Part shown: piece by piece, positions 19,129-28,118 of the stretch
Position numbering within the stretch: the stretch's first letter is position 1
Layout: the number at the start of each line of letters is the position of its first letter
Source of the DNA: an uncultured Gammaproteobacteria bacterium
GTDB taxonomy: Bacteria; Pseudomonadota; Gammaproteobacteria; Steroidobacterales; Woeseiaceae
Length of the DNA stretch: 64,000 bases
Direction: 5' to 3'
Assembly (NCBI GenBank): GCA_937899415.1
Contig: CALBPI010000062.1
Location: 124,001 to 188,000, forward strand
Notes under the pieces: generated by a model
What the model was told of the DNA's origin: nothing
Database searches by the model: none
Seen by the model: the letters and a program-made list of their open reading frames with translations, nothing else
Position numbers and translations under genes: made by a program

Positions 19129-20131
19129 GCATGACGGCTGGTTGCAGCGGGTCTGGTACGGAAAGGCGCCCGGTGGCTTTCTGCTCTGGCCGCTCGAGTG
19201 GCTGTTTCGCGGGCTGGCCGCGTCGCGACGCGCCGCGTTTCGCACGGGGCTTTCCGACACGCGTTGGGTCTCTGCGCCCGTGATCGTGGTAGGCAACTTG
19301 AGTGTTGGTGGCAGCGGCAAGACGCCGCTTGTCGGCTGGCTCGCGCGCGCGGCGCAGGAGAGCGGCTGGCAGCCCGCGATTGTGTCGCGCGGTTACGGCG
19401 GCTCGGAACCTCGGGAGCCACTGGCTGTGACCTCGGAGACGGCTGCCACAGTGTCCGGTGACGAGCCGCTCATGCTCGCGCGCGACACGGGCTTGCCCGT
19501 ATTCGTGTCACGCGACCGCTATGCCGCGGCCGCGCAAGCCGTGGCCGAGGGCGCCGACCTCGTGATTGCCGATGATGGCTTGCAGCACTACGCGTTGGGC
19601 CGCGACGCCGAAGTGGTTGTTGTCGACGCGACGCACGGGCACGGCAATGGGCATTGCCTGCCTGCGGGGCCCTTGCGAGAACCGGTGTCGCGTCTGGCGC
19701 AGGCGGACCTGGTCGTGCGCTCCAATGGCGAGGGTGGGACGTCGTACCGGCTGGCGATCACCGAGGCCGTCAATCTCGAAACGGGTGAACGCCGGCCGCT
19801 CGCGTCGTTTGCGGGCGCTGCGGCACATGTAGTCGCGGGCATCGGTCACCCGGCACGATTTCACGCGGCACTCGAAGCATTCGGCATCGCGGTGCAACCC
19901 ATTGCCGTGCCCGACCACGGCCGGCTTGAGCCGTCAGCCTTATCGCCCGGAGATGGGTCGCCCGTTTTGATGACGGCCAAGGACGCGGTGAAGTACACCG
20001 CGCTCACGGCACGGCACTGGGTGGTGCCGGCGCGCGTCGATATGGATGACGCAACAGCGACTGCACTGCGCGGTTTGCTCGAGCTCGCGCGTACGCGCTT
20101 TAACGAACGACAGGGCGGGCCCCATGAGTGA
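19118..20131 (+). CDS. lpxK: Tetraacyldisaccharide 4'-kinase LpxK
   Basis: A 337-residue membrane-associated kinase that adds the 4'-phosphate of lipid A. ATG 19118 ([10 protein letters not shown]) is chosen over the upstream track start because it overlaps msbA by just 11 bp and begins with the usual W-L-x-x-x-W-Y pattern. An N-terminal hydrophobic stretch ([13 protein letters not shown]) anchors it. The P-loop is [15 protein letters not shown], followed by SRGYGG and DDGLQHY, which carries the catalytic Asp region. TAKDAVKY near the C-terminus is also typical. It overlaps kdsB by 8 bp. Confidence 0.95.
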   Translation: MATEHDGWLQRVWYGKAPGGFLLWPLEWLFRGLAASRRAAFRTGLSDTRWVSAPVIVVGNLSVGGSGKTPLVGWLARAAQESGWQPAIVSRGYGGSEPREPLAVTSETAATVSGDEPLMLARDTGLPVFVSRDRYAAAAQAVAEGADLVIADDGLQHYALGRDAEVVVVDATHGHGNGHCLPAGPLREPVSRLAQADLVVRSNGEGGTSYRLAITEAVNLETGERRPLASFAGAAAHVVAGIGHPARFHAALEAFGIAVQPIAVPDHGRLEPSALSPGDGSPVLMTAKDAVKYTALTARHWVVPARVDMDDATATALRGLLELARTRFNERQGGPHE

Positions 20132-20861
20132 TGCCTGGCACATCGTGATTCCGGCGCGGCTCGCCTCGACGCGCCTGCCCGACAAGGTGCTCGCGGATCT
20201 CGCGGGCAAGCCTGTGGTGCAGCACGTCTGGGAACGGGCCAGTGCTGCGGGCGCCGATTCGGTTCGTATCGCCACGGACAGCGCGCGTATCGCTGCAGCC
20301 TGCGGTGCTTTTGGTGCACAGGTGGTGATGACACGTGACGATCACCCGTCAGGCAGTGATCGGATCGCCGAGGTTGCTGCAGCGGCAGGCTGGAAGCGCG
20401 AGCGCATCGTCAACGTGCAGGGGGATGAGCCCTTCATTCCTGTACCGGCAATCCGTCAGGTGGCCGAGATGCTCGCCGAAGACGCGGCTGCTGACATCGC
20501 GACGCTCAGTGTACCCATCGACGATGCAGAGCAGTTTGCAGATCCCAATTGCGTGAAGGTTGTCGTGGACGGACGGGGCGACGCGCTCTTATTCAGTCGC
20601 GCGCCGATTCCGTATCCGCGTCACGACGCGGGCGTGGTCCCGCAACGGCACATCGGCATCTACGGGTACCGGGCCGATAGTCTGGCGCGCATGGTCTCAG
20701 CACAGCCTTGTGCGCTAGAGCAAACAGAACGGCTGGAACAGTTGCGAGCGCTGTGGCTTGGCATGCGTATCCGCGTGGCGCAGGCCGTAGAGGCGCCGCC
20801 GCCGGGCATCGACACGGAAGCAGACCTGGCCGCCGCGCGGGAGCGCGCGACCGCGCACTAG
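20124..20861 (+). CDS. kdsB: 3-deoxy-manno-octulosonate cytidylyltransferase KdsB
   Basis: A 245-residue cytoplasmic enzyme that makes CMP-Kdo for the inner core of lipopolysaccharide. The start is ATG 20124, overlapping the lpxK stop. Motifs are [21 protein letters not shown] (nucleotide-binding loop), [25 protein letters not shown] (Mg-binding Asp), and [13 protein letters not shown]. All are standard for KdsB. No YcaR/Trm112-like gene lies between lpxK and kdsB, unlike in several relatives. It is the last gene of the envelope operon and converges with gpx, only 1 bp apart. Confidence 0.96.
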   Translation: MSDAWHIVIPARLASTRLPDKVLADLAGKPVVQHVWERASAAGADSVRIATDSARIAAACGAFGAQVVMTRDDHPSGSDRIAEVAAAAGWKRERIVNVQGDEPFIPVPAIRQVAEMLAEDAAADIATLSVPIDDAEQFADPNCVKVVVDGRGDALLFSRAPIPYPRHDAGVVPQRHIGIYGYRADSLARMVSAQPCALEQTERLEQLRALWLGMRIRVAQAVEAPPPGIDTEADLAAARERATAH

Positions 20862-20862
20862 A

Positions 20863-21432
20863 TCAGCTGTCGTCGGTGTCGAGCGCCTTCTCGATGGCGC
20901 CCACGATACTGTCGTCGTAAGGCTGCGTGCGCGCGCTGAACGTGGCAATGAACTCGCCGTCGCGCCCGATCAGATATTTGTGGAAATTCCAGCCGGGCTC
21001 GGTGCCGGCTTTGTCGGCGAGTGCCTTGTAGAATGGGTGCGCGCCGTCGCCCTTGACCACGATCTTCTTGAACATCGGAAACTGCACGCCGTAGGTGAGA
21101 CGGCAGAATTCCTGGATCTCCGCTTCGGTGCCGGGCTCCTGGCCCATAAAGTCATTCGAGGGGAAACCCAGCACGACGAGGCCGCGCTCGCCGTATTCCT
21201 GGTAGAGCTTCTCGAGCCCGTCATACTGCGGTGTGTTGCCGCACTTCGAAGCCGTGTTGACGACGAGGATCACCTTGTCCTCATAAGCTTCGCAGAGCTG
21301 CTCCGTGTCGTCAGAGGCGAGTCGCTTGAAGTTCTGGTCGAGCAGGGCGCCCTCATCGCAATCGGCTTTGGCGTCACCGGTCGCAAGCGCAAGGCCTGCT
21401 GCAAGGGTCAAGAGGATCGTTGCGAGTCGCAT
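20863..21432 (-). CDS. Exported glutathione peroxidase-family protein (Cys type)
   Basis: A 189-residue thiol peroxidase. ATG 21432 has GGAG nine bases upstream; the track start at 21438 is a TTG. An N-terminal signal peptide (MRLATILLTLAAGLALATG) predicts periplasmic location. The peroxidatic site is NTASKCGNTPQYDGLEKLY, with Cys in place of selenocysteine. The Gln/Trp partners are in GFPSNDFMGQEP and GWNFHKYLIGRDG. It should reduce hydrogen peroxide or lipid peroxides, probably with thioredoxin-type donors. It follows the Coq7-like gene, whose stop is 2 bp upstream of its start. Confidence 0.9.
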   Translation of the reverse strand: MRLATILLTLAAGLALATGDAKADCDEGALLDQNFKRLASDDTEQLCEAYEDKVILVVNTASKCGNTPQYDGLEKLYQEYGERGLVVLGFPSNDFMGQEPGTEAEIQEFCRLTYGVQFPMFKKIVVKGDGAHPFYKALADKAGTEPGWNFHKYLIGRDGEFIATFSARTQPYDDSIVGAIEKALDTDDS

Positions 21433-21434
21433 AT

Positions 21435-21974
21435 TCAAAGTCTCCTTGAGGCCATAACGCCTGCCGCGCTGCCCGTCTCGACGACGCGTGCCCAGGCGCG
21501 GGCAATCATGCCATCGTGTTCCATGATGCGCGCTGCCGCGTCATCGCGGTGATCAATTTCGTCCTGCCGAAAGGCCTGCAACTGTTCGCGAAGGGGTTGC
21601 CAGTGGCGGTTACCCTCGAGCAACTCGATTTGCGCGAGGTAGTGGTCGTCGACGAAAGTCTCGACGGCGCGGATAGTTGCGAACACGGCGCGGCGGCCGA
21701 ACAGCACGGGCAGGGCGCCCAGCAGCCAGCCCGCGAGTTTCCAGAGCGGCGTAAGGCGCGTATGCCAGCGTTTGGGCATCCAGCGTTCGAAGAAAGCGAG
21801 GTGCTTTTGTTCGGTTTCGAGATGCTCTGCAGCGAAAGCGCGCACGTCGTCGTCACGGCTCACGGCGAGGATCCCTTTGTAGATCCAGACGGCGCCGGTT
21901 TCACCGGCGTGGGCGGAGCGCAATTCACGCGCCACGCTAAGCGGCAAGTTCAGTTTGTCGAAGGCGGGAACCAT
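21435..21974 (-). CDS. Coq7-like carboxylate-bridged diiron protein
   Basis: A 179-residue protein of the ferritin-like Coq7 (demethoxyubiquinone hydroxylase) superfamily. ATG 21974 is preceded by TGGAGG at eight bases, so the TTG of the track ORF is rejected. All six diiron ligands are visible: E in AGETGAVW, E-x-x-H in ETEQKH, E in ETFVDDHY and E-x-x-H in DEIDH. A hydrophobic membrane-dipping segment (LWKLAGWLLGALPVLFG) lies mid-protein. It could hydroxylate a quinone ring, or be an orphan oxidase; pairing with a glutathione peroxidase hints at peroxide handling. The ubiquinone role is family inference. Confidence 0.8.
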   Translation of the reverse strand: MVPAFDKLNLPLSVARELRSAHAGETGAVWIYKGILAVSRDDDVRAFAAEHLETEQKHLAFFERWMPKRWHTRLTPLWKLAGWLLGALPVLFGRRAVFATIRAVETFVDDHYLAQIELLEGNRHWQPLREQLQAFRQDEIDHRDDAAARIMEHDGMIARAWARVVETGSAAGVMASRRL

Positions 21975-22030
21975 GTGAACAGCCCTCCATTCGTGTGACT
22001 GGAGAGTGGACAATACGTGATTTTGGCCTA

Positions 22031-22066
22031 TTTGTCTAAGTTAGATCGAACATAAACCTAGACAAA
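22031..22066. promoter_or_regulatory. Spaced inverted repeat in the AT-rich region upstream of the coq7-like gene
   Basis: TTTGTCTA and TAGACAAA form perfect 8-bp inverted arms 20 bp apart, in the only clearly AT-rich island of the region (about 22010-22110). It lies 57 bp upstream of the Coq7-like start. On the minus strand, TTGTCT followed after 16 bp by TAACTT could be a weak promoter within the repeat. The layout suggests an operator for a dimeric regulator controlling the coq7-like/gpx pair. No regulator gene is adjacent. Confidence 0.45.
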
Positions 22067-22110
22067 AACGTGATTTTCAACCAGATCTTGCTTTTGTCTT
22101 CGTCAAAAAA

Positions 22111-22287
22111 TCAACGAGCAGGCGCTGGGACCGCGTTGGCGATCTTCTCGCGCCGGTCCTTGGATTCTCGGCGTTTGCAGACCTCCTGGATGGCGATCAT
22201 GCGGGCCGCAGCGGGGGTCAGGTCGTCGCGCTCGAGCTCTTGGGCACGACGCCGGATCCACGCAATGTCGATCTCGGTCATTTCCAT
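22111..22287 (-). CDS. Small basic protein of unknown function
   Basis: The last 58 codons of the 22111-22662 ORF, from ATG 22287 (MEMTEIDIAW), look like a real small protein: helical, charged, with ARMIAIQEVCKRRE in the middle and a basic end. The upstream part of the track ORF is antisense to the DUF1835 gene and is not supported. ATG 22281 is an alternative start. No family is recognised. It lies between the Coq7-like gene and the divergent DUF1835 gene, with its own 121-bp gap to the latter. It may well be non-coding. Confidence 0.45.
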   Translation of the reverse strand: MEMTEIDIAWIRRRAQELERDDLTPAAARMIAIQEVCKRRESKDRREKIANAVPAPAR

Positions 22288-22408
22288 CTGCGCAGCATAC
22301 ACCTGCGCGGCCGACGCTGGTAATGTAGACAGGGCCTGCTCGGCGGGAAAAACCGAACATAAACAAAGCGATGCTCGATGCATTCGACGCGTCGTACGGG
22401 GGAGCAAC

Positions 22409-23368
22409 GTGCCACTGCATCTCGTCAATGGTGATTCAGCGCGCGGCGCGGTCACCGCGGCGACCAAATCGGCAGAAGTCATCGCCTGTCGCGACGTCCT
22501 GTCCGTCGGGCCGCTGCGCACCGGGATGCCGCCGGCGCGCTTCGCAGCGTTACGAAACGACTTCTGGCAGACCGTATTTGGGGAGGCGCCTCTGCCGCAC
22601 AGCACGCGTCTTGCCCAGGTGCTGGATCGCTGCCGCCACGCAGCACACACGGACGGTCTCATTATCTGGGTCGGTGCCGCCGCCAGCGATCAATGCATGC
22701 TGGCCTGGGTCCTCGATGCACTCTGCAGCGACCGCGACCAGGGCAAAGTGCTGCTCGTCGATCTTGCGGCCGGTGGCAATGGGGTTCGCGGACCGGCGGA
22801 ATTTACACCTGAGGCTTTGGCCGCCTGCGCGGCACCCGAGGCCGTCCGGGAACAGGACTGGCAGGCCTACGCCGAGGCCTGGCGCGCGCTGACATCGCAG
22901 ACGCCCGAGTCCTGGCCCGCGTTGGCCGGCAAGCGCCGCACGCCCGCGGCCCTGGCGGCGGCGCTGCGCATCATGGTGCGCCGGTTCCCGGATCGGGCGC
23001 GCGGTCTGTCGCGACTCGACGAGAAGTTGCTGACGGCGCTGACGGGTGGTCCGCTGAGCCACGTCGACGTTTTGCGCTTCGCGATGCGCACGGGTGATGC
23101 CGACTGGCGAGATGTCGACTACGACACGGTGGGTGACAAGTACTTGAGCTGGCGTTTGACGCGAATGATCGACTCGGGTTTGTCATCACGTCTGGTAACA
23201 GGCGATGACGATTCGCTATCGCTGACCGATGCAGGCCGAGACGTTCTCGCGGGGCGCGCAAGCGCGGTTGCGCTCAACGGCCTCGATGACGACGTCGGGG
23301 GCGTATCGCTTCGCGACGGCGGCCCCGTCTGGTTACGCGATGCGGACCGCGTGCTGAAGGCCCCGTGA
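22409..23368 (+). CDS. DUF1835 domain protein
   Basis: A 319-residue protein from GTG 22409, which has GGGGGAG a few bases upstream; the longer track ORF would add implausible sequence. It opens with LHLVNGDSARGAV and ACRDVLSVGPL, the signature start of DUF1835 proteins. A C-terminal region (about 200-319) resembles the DUF3658-type partner, with DEKLLTALTGGPLSHVDVLRF and TDAGRDVLAG, a winged-helix-like segment. The family function is not established. The gene stands alone, divergent from the small ORF, with no obvious operon partner; the phosphatase follows after 65 bp. Confidence 0.75.
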   Translation: MPLHLVNGDSARGAVTAATKSAEVIACRDVLSVGPLRTGMPPARFAALRNDFWQTVFGEAPLPHSTRLAQVLDRCRHAAHTDGLIIWVGAAASDQCMLAWVLDALCSDRDQGKVLLVDLAAGGNGVRGPAEFTPEALAACAAPEAVREQDWQAYAEAWRALTSQTPESWPALAGKRRTPAALAAALRIMVRRFPDRARGLSRLDEKLLTALTGGPLSHVDVLRFAMRTGDADWRDVDYDTVGDKYLSWRLTRMIDSGLSSRLVTGDDDSLSLTDAGRDVLAGRASAVALNGLDDDVGGVSLRDGGPVWLRDADRVLKAP

Positions 23369-23433
23369 AGTGCTAGCGTTGGCGCTGCTCATTCAGGGCG
23401 CGCATTTACTCAAGATCACTGGAGCCTCGCTGC

Positions 23434-23970
23434 GTGTTTGGCAGGAAGCAGAAAGACGTCGCCGATGTGGCCGTATTGTTCGTGTGCATGGGCAACATCT
23501 GTCGCTCGCCCACAGCCGAAGCGGTGTTTCGCTCGCAGGTTGATGCCGCCGGACTCAGCGCGCGCATTCGCATCGATTCTGCCGGGACGCACGCCTATCA
23601 CGTTGGCAGTTCACCCGATCAGCGCTCACAGGAAACGGCCGCAGGGCGGGGCATCTCTATGTCCGGGCAGCGTGCTCGGCGTATCCGTGTCGAGGACTTC
23701 GCGGAGTTCGACTACATCGTGGCCATGGACGCCGACAACCTGTCGATTCTCGCGGACCTGGAGCCAGAAGCAGCGCGCGCCACGTTGTCGCTGATGCTCG
23801 ATCACCACCCCGAGCCGCCGTTTCGCGAGGTTCCCGACCCGTACTACGGCGGCACCCGCGGATTCGAGCAGGTGTTCGATCTCGTGGACGCGGCGTCGGC
23901 GGGACTGCTGGATCAGATCGCAGCGCGGCTCGAGGCCGCGCGCGAATCCGAATCCGAATCTGACGCGTAG
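23434..23970 (+). CDS. Low-molecular-weight protein-tyrosine phosphatase
   Basis: A 178-residue cytoplasmic phosphatase. The P-loop FVCMGNICRSPTAEAVF has the catalytic Cys and Arg (C-x5-R-S) near residue 19, and the general-acid Asp is in VPDPYYGG near residue 135. It follows kdsB in pseudomonads, but here four accessory genes intervene. It may act on phosphotyrosine of a capsule or lipopolysaccharide kinase. Its C-terminal tail is an acidic ESESESDA run. It converges with rne, 3 bp apart. Confidence 0.92.
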   Translation: MFGRKQKDVADVAVLFVCMGNICRSPTAEAVFRSQVDAAGLSARIRIDSAGTHAYHVGSSPDQRSQETAAGRGISMSGQRARRIRVEDFAEFDYIVAMDADNLSILADLEPEAARATLSLMLDHHPEPPFREVPDPYYGGTRGFEQVFDLVDAASAGLLDQIAARLEAARESESESDA

Positions 23971-23973
23971 CGA

Positions 23974-26640
23974 CTAGTCGTCGTTGCTGGACCAGACCGT
24001 GTAGGTCTTGTCATTGTCGCTCGACGGCGCGCTTTCCCAGGGCAGCAGTTGCGGACGGTCACCGCCCGAAGGCTTGTCTGACGCCTGCGGTTTCGGCTTG
24101 TCCGCTTTAGCTGCGGGCTTGGGTGCTGGTTTGGTATCACCACCGCCATTGTCGCCTGCATCGCCGTTACCGCGGGCAGCGGTCGGCTGCTCTGGCTTCG
24201 GCTGAGCGGGTTTTTCTGCCGTGGCCGGCTTCGCGTCCGCACGCGGTTCGCGCTTCGGTTCCTGAGCCGGCTTGTTTTCGGGTTTGGCTTCCGCATTCGG
24301 GGCCTGCGCTGGACGGTCGCCCGCATCCTTGCGCGGACGTTCGCCGCGCGGCTTCGCGTCTTGCGCCTTGTCGGCACCGTTACCGGTCTCCGCCTTGGGC
24401 ACAGCGTCGTCTTTGCGACGCGGCTGTTCGGCCTTCTGCGGTGCCGCCTCAGCTGCAGGCTTGTCCTGCGCCTGCTGATCAGGCTTGCGCTCCTGCTGCT
24501 GTGCCGCGTTCTCGCCGCCTTGCCCTTCGGCGTTCTGTGACTTGCGCCTGCGACCGCCGCGCGAGCGACGGCGCCGCTTGCGCTGACCGCCCTCGGCATC
24601 CGCGTCGGCGTTAGTCTGCTTCGCGTTCTGTTGCTGGTTGCCGCGACCCTTGGCCTGTTCCTTTTTCTCGGTGTCGGCCTCGTCGCGACGACGACCGCGC
24701 TGCTTGCGTTCGCCTTGCTTGGACTGTTGCTGCTTGCGCTCGTCCTGCTGCTTGCCGCGGCGTGCATTGCGACCGCCTTCCTTGCGGCTGTCCTTGCCGG
24801 AAGGTTTCTTGGCCTGTTGCGGCTTGCCGCGCGACTTGCGCTCGGCATGCTTCTTGGCGCGGCGTTCGGCGTCGCGTTTCTTGCGCTCGAGGCGTTCGCG
24901 CTCCTTGCGCTTTTTCTCGATCTCGACGGGGTCGGGCTCGCCGAACAGCCAGTACCAGATGCGTACAAAAATGCCCGGGCGCGGGCCCGTGGCTTCGGAC
25001 GATTGTTGCTGCAGGCGACGCGGCGTCGGCGCGGGCGTTGCCGGCGTGGATATCTGGACAGCAGCCTTTTCGGGCTCGACCTTCTCGCCACCCCATTCGG
25101 TCGTTTCTTCGGTTTCCTCCGTCGCGGCCAGCTCGTTACTCGCACCTGTGTTCTCGGGCAGGTCGACCTGGTCATCACGCACACGGCGGATTTCGTAATT
25201 GGGCGTTTCGAAACTCGCGTTGGCCACGAGGATCACTTGCGTCTTATTGCGAGACTCGAGCTTTTGAACACCCTCACGCTTTTCGTTAAGCAAGTAGGTG
25301 GCGATGTCAGGCGGCAGCTGCGCGATGACTTTCGACGTGCGTTCCTTGCGTGCTTCTTCACCGAGCACGCGCAGGATCGCGAGTGCCAGCGACTCGACGG
25401 TGCGGAAGTGGCCCATGCCGTTACAGCGCGGGCAGGTGACGTGTGCGGACTCACCCAGCGACGGGCTCAGGCGCTGGCGCGACATCTCAAGCAGGCCAAA
25501 GCGCGAGATCTTGCCGATCTGGATACGCGCCCGGTCGGCGCGCACCGCGCCGCGCAAACGGTTTTCCACCTCGCGCTGGTTCTTCGAGCTCGACATATCA
25601 ATGAAGTCGATGACCACAAGACCGCCGAGGTCGCGCAGACGCAACTGACGCGCCACTTCATCGGCGGCTTCGAGGTTCGTATTGAACGCCGTGGCCTCGA
25701 TGTCCGAGCCCTTGGTCGCACGCGCCGAGTTGATGTCGATCGCGATCAGCGCCTCGGTCATGTCGATCACGATGCTGCCACCTGAGGGCAGGCGCACTTC
25801 GTGGGCGAACGCGGTCTCGATTTGCGACTCGATCTGGTAACGCGTGAACAGCGGCACGCTGTCCTGGTAACGCTTGAGCTTGCCCGCATTGTGGGGCATC
25901 ACGCTTTCCATGAACTCGCGCGCTTCTGCGTGCGTTTTCTCGGCGTCGATGAGGATCTCGCCGATGTCATTCGAGAGGTAGTCGCGCAGCGAGCGAATGA
26001 CGGCATTCGATTCCTGATAGATCAGGAATGGCGACGACTTTTCGACGACGACTTTCAGGATCGCGTCCCAGACCTTGAACAGGTTGTCGAGGTCCCACTG
26101 CAGTTCTTCGGGTGTGCGGTCGATGCCGGCTGTGCGCACAATGATGCTCATGCCATCCGGAATCTCGAGCTCGGAGAGTGCTTCACGAATCTCTTCGCGG
26201 TCTTCGCCCGTGATCCGGCGGGATACGCCACCGGACTTCGGCTTGTTGGGTTTCAGAACCAGGAAGCGGCCCGCGAGGCTCACGTAGGTCGTGAGTGCGG
26301 CGCCTTTGTTGCCGCGTTCTTCCTTTTCGATCTGGACGACGATGTCCTGGCCCTCTTTGAGGACCTCCTTGATCGAAGGCTTGTTCTTGTCGGACGGCTC
26401 GCGAACGTAGTACTCGGGCGAGATGTCCTTGAACGGCAGGAAGCCGTGGCGTTCGGCGCCGTAGTCGATGAAGGCCGCTTCGAGGCTGGGCTCGATACGT
26501 GTGATGCGGCCCTTGTAGATGTTGGCCTTTTTACGAGCCTGGGACGGCGCCTCGATGTTGAGGTCGTAGAGACGCTGGCCATCGACCAGCGCCATGCGCA
26601 ACTCTTCTTCCTGAGTCGCGTTGATCAGCATTCTTTTCAT
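23974..26640 (-). CDS. rne: Ribonuclease E
   Basis: An 888-residue endoribonuclease and degradosome scaffold. The catalytic half (about 1-510) has [21 protein letters not shown], an S1 domain with [27 protein letters not shown], a DNase I-like active site with VVIDFIDM, and the zinc-link CPRCNGMG. After it comes a possible membrane-targeting amphipathic helix ([10 protein letters not shown] near residue 575), then a long disordered, Arg/Lys/Gln-rich RNA-binding tail and an acidic end with [12 protein letters not shown], a candidate short interaction motif. It cleaves single-stranded AU-rich RNA and processes rRNA and tRNA. A long upstream leader is described separately. murB, found next to rne in pseudomonads, is absent here. 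Confidence 0.96.
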   Translation of the reverse strand: MKRMLINATQEEELRMALVDGQRLYDLNIEAPSQARKKANIYKGRITRIEPSLEAAFIDYGAERHGFLPFKDISPEYYVREPSDKNKPSIKEVLKEGQDIVVQIEKEERGNKGAALTTYVSLAGRFLVLKPNKPKSGGVSRRITGEDREEIREALSELEIPDGMSIIVRTAGIDRTPEELQWDLDNLFKVWDAILKVVVEKSSPFLIYQESNAVIRSLRDYLSNDIGEILIDAEKTHAEAREFMESVMPHNAGKLKRYQDSVPLFTRYQIESQIETAFAHEVRLPSGGSIVIDMTEALIAIDINSARATKGSDIEATAFNTNLEAADEVARQLRLRDLGGLVVIDFIDMSSSKNQREVENRLRGAVRADRARIQIGKISRFGLLEMSRQRLSPSLGESAHVTCPRCNGMGHFRTVESLALAILRVLGEEARKERTSKVIAQLPPDIATYLLNEKREGVQKLESRNKTQVILVANASFETPNYEIRRVRDDQVDLPENTGASNELAATEETEETTEWGGEKVEPEKAAVQISTPATPAPTPRRLQQQSSEATGPRPGIFVRIWYWLFGEPDPVEIEKKRKERERLERKKRDAERRAKKHAERKSRGKPQQAKKPSGKDSRKEGGRNARRGKQQDERKQQQSKQGERKQRGRRRDEADTEKKEQAKGRGNQQQNAKQTNADADAEGGQRKRRRRSRGGRRRKSQNAEGQGGENAAQQQERKPDQQAQDKPAAEAAPQKAEQPRRKDDAVPKAETGNGADKAQDAKPRGERPRKDAGDRPAQAPNAEAKPENKPAQEPKREPRADAKPATAEKPAQPKPEQPTAARGNGDAGDNGGGDTKPAPKPAAKADKPKPQASDKPSGGDRPQLLPWESAPSSDNDKTYTVWSSNDD

Positions 26641-27052
26641 GGGGTGAGGGAATCCGTAGGTGTGCGGGCGTCAGGCCTGCCGACACCGAACGGGCTGCAG
26701 CCGGGGCTGCGGCCGGTCGCAGCCACACACATGACACTGCACGACCCACGAAGGGCGCAAGCAGTGTTTCAACGAGCGCCGGGAAGACGCTGTGGATGTA
26801 TGCGGTCAGGACCATTGTGCTTCTTTGTGGGCGCGAGGCGCCTTTGAAGTCCGTTCGGGCGGGCCCGGTTGCACCGGGGCCATTCGCCTATGCTGGTCGC
26901 GTGGCACAGGGCGACGCGGCCGGGTTGAACATCGGGCCAGACCGCGCCGAAGCGCTGGCAGCCCGTGAGCATTCGTTGTGCGTTTGCCGAATTCATAAAC
27001 AGTTTTGAGGCCTCGAACCAAAGTCCGGGGCAAAAAACCTGGAAACCTGGCG

Positions 27053-27070
27053 CGGGCTCCGATGAGCCCG
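27053..27070 (-). other. Hairpin in the rne leader
   Basis: CGGGCTC-CGAT-GAGCCCG is a perfect 7-bp stem with a 4-nt loop, about 415 nt upstream of the rne ATG and inside the predicted leader. With the promoter-proximal hairpin it makes the 5' part of the leader strongly structured. Confidence 0.4.
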
Positions 27071-27085
27071 AAGTGCACACAGCAA

Positions 27086-27107
27086 GCGTCGGCACAGCCG
27101 ACGTGCT
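27086..27107 (-). other. Hairpin at the predicted 5' end of the rne transcript
   Basis: CGTCGGC-TGT-GCCGACG in the rne sense forms a 7-bp stem, extended by an AAG/CTT pairing across a small bulge. It begins within a base or two of the start site predicted from the -10 element. A 5'-terminal stem can block 5'-end-dependent RNase E attack, which is relevant for an autoregulated mRNA. Confidence 0.4.
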
Positions 27108-27113
27108 TGGGGG

Positions 27114-27143
27114 ATAATATAGCAAGGCGCGTCGCCGCAGCAA
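27114..27143 (-). promoter_or_regulatory. Candidate rne promoter
   Basis: On the minus strand, TTGCTG (27143-27138) is followed after 16 bp by TATATT, or after 18 bp by TATTAT. This is a reasonable sigma-70 pair. The start site would fall near 27108, giving a leader of roughly 465 nt before the rne ATG at 26640. The prediction rests on sequence alone. Confidence 0.45.
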
Positions 27144-27155
27144 TCGAATAAGTCA

Positions 27156-28118
27156 TTGTCCAAGAAAGAGAACACGCATTCCGGCGTGCGCCACGTGCGC
27201 ATCGGTCCCGACGCAGATGGTCAGCGCATAGACAACTTTCTGGCCTCGGAACTGCCCGGCGTGCCCAAGGGCCGGATCTACCGGATGCTGCGCAAGGGCG
27301 AAGTGCGCATCAATAAAGGGCGTGTTCGCCCTACCTCGCGGGTCCGCGAGGGCGACGATGTGCGGATCCCGCCCGTCTCGCTTGAGGTCCGCGAACAGCC
27401 TGCCGTGCCACGCGGTTTGCAGGCCCAGCTCGAGGCCGCAGTCCTGTTCGAGGACCGCGATCTGCTCGTCATCGACAAGCCCGCCGGTGTTGCTGTACAC
27501 GGTGGCAGCGGGGTGTCGCTCGGGTGTGTCGAGGCGCTACGCGCGATGCGCGACGACTGGCAGGATCTGGGGCTCGCACATCGGCTTGATCGCGAGACAA
27601 GCGGGGTACTCGTGCTTGCGAAACGGCGTAGCGCACTACGTCGCCTGCACGCGGCATTTCGAGAGGACCGCGTGAGCAAAGTCTACGAGGCGCTCGTCGA
27701 CCGGCACTGGGACCACGGCAACCGGACAATCGACGCACCCTTGCAGGTGCACACCCGGCGCGGCGGTGAGCGACACGTTACGGTCGATGCGGGCGGCAAG
27801 CCTTCGGTGACCGAGGTGCAGCGCGTTGACTCGTGTCGTGACGCCTCACTCATGGTGGCGCGACCGCTCACGGGCCGCACGCACCAGATCCGCGTCCACC
27901 TGCAGCACATGGGCCACCCGATTGTGGGCGATGCGCGCTACGGGGACCCCGAGCGCAACGACTGGCATGCCAAGCGCGGGCTCAAACGCCTGTTCCTGCA
28001 CGCGCAATCGATTGCTTTTGATTTCGGGGACGGCAATGAGCGCCTGTTCACGGCCCCGTTGCCCGATGCGCTCAACACCTACGCGCAGCGCCTGTTCCGC
28101 TCCGGGGGCAAGCGCTAG
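27156..28118 (+). CDS. rluC: 23S rRNA pseudouridine synthase RluC
   Basis: A 320-residue enzyme that makes pseudouridines in the peptidyl-transferase region of 23S rRNA. An N-terminal S4 domain (GQRIDNFLASELPGVPKGRIYRMLRKGEVRIN) is followed by the RluA-type catalytic domain with HRLDRETSGVLVLA (catalytic Asp), and RTHQIRVHLQHMGHPIVGD. The start is TTG 27156; no ATG or GTG is better placed, and there is no clear Shine-Dalgarno. It is divergent from rne, as in many gammaproteobacteria. Its stop shares CTAG with the maf stop on the other strand. Confidence 0.94.
   Translation: MSKKENTHSGVRHVRIGPDADGQRIDNFLASELPGVPKGRIYRMLRKGEVRINKGRVRPTSRVREGDDVRIPPVSLEVREQPAVPRGLQAQLEAAVLFEDRDLLVIDKPAGVAVHGGSGVSLGCVEALRAMRDDWQDLGLAHRLDRETSGVLVLAKRRSALRRLHAAFREDRVSKVYEALVDRHWDHGNRTIDAPLQVHTRRGGERHVTVDAGGKPSVTEVQRVDSCRDASLMVARPLTGRTHQIRVHLQHMGHPIVGDARYGDPERNDWHAKRGLKRLFLHAQSIAFDFGDGNERLFTAPLPDALNTYAQRLFRSGGKR

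Larger units (their letters stand above)
26641..27155. other. 515-bp divergent intergenic region between rne and rluC
   Basis: No convincing gene lies here; the track ORFs are short and compositionally random. It holds a candidate rne promoter near its rluC-proximal end and at least two stable hairpins that would lie in the 5' leader of rne mRNA. On the plus strand GATAAT (27113-27118) might serve rluC, but I see no matching -35. In Escherichia coli a long rne leader mediates feedback control by RNase E itself, and this layout allows the same. Confidence 0.6.

Noticed and set aside
22317-22332. Possible SOS box CTGGTAATGTAGACAG
   Set aside because: It has CTG-N10-CAG but the left arm and core deviate from the boxes at lexA; neither flanking gene is a typical SOS target.
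22103-22662. Longer versions of the small minus-strand ORF and its alternative frame
   Set aside because: The upstream parts overlap the start of DUF1835 in antisense and lack a protein-like pattern; only the last 58 codons are kept.
24631-25785. 384-aa plus-strand ORF with hydrophobic N-terminus
   Set aside because: It is fully antisense to the Arg/Lys-rich half of rne; the hydrophobic look comes from complementing basic codons.
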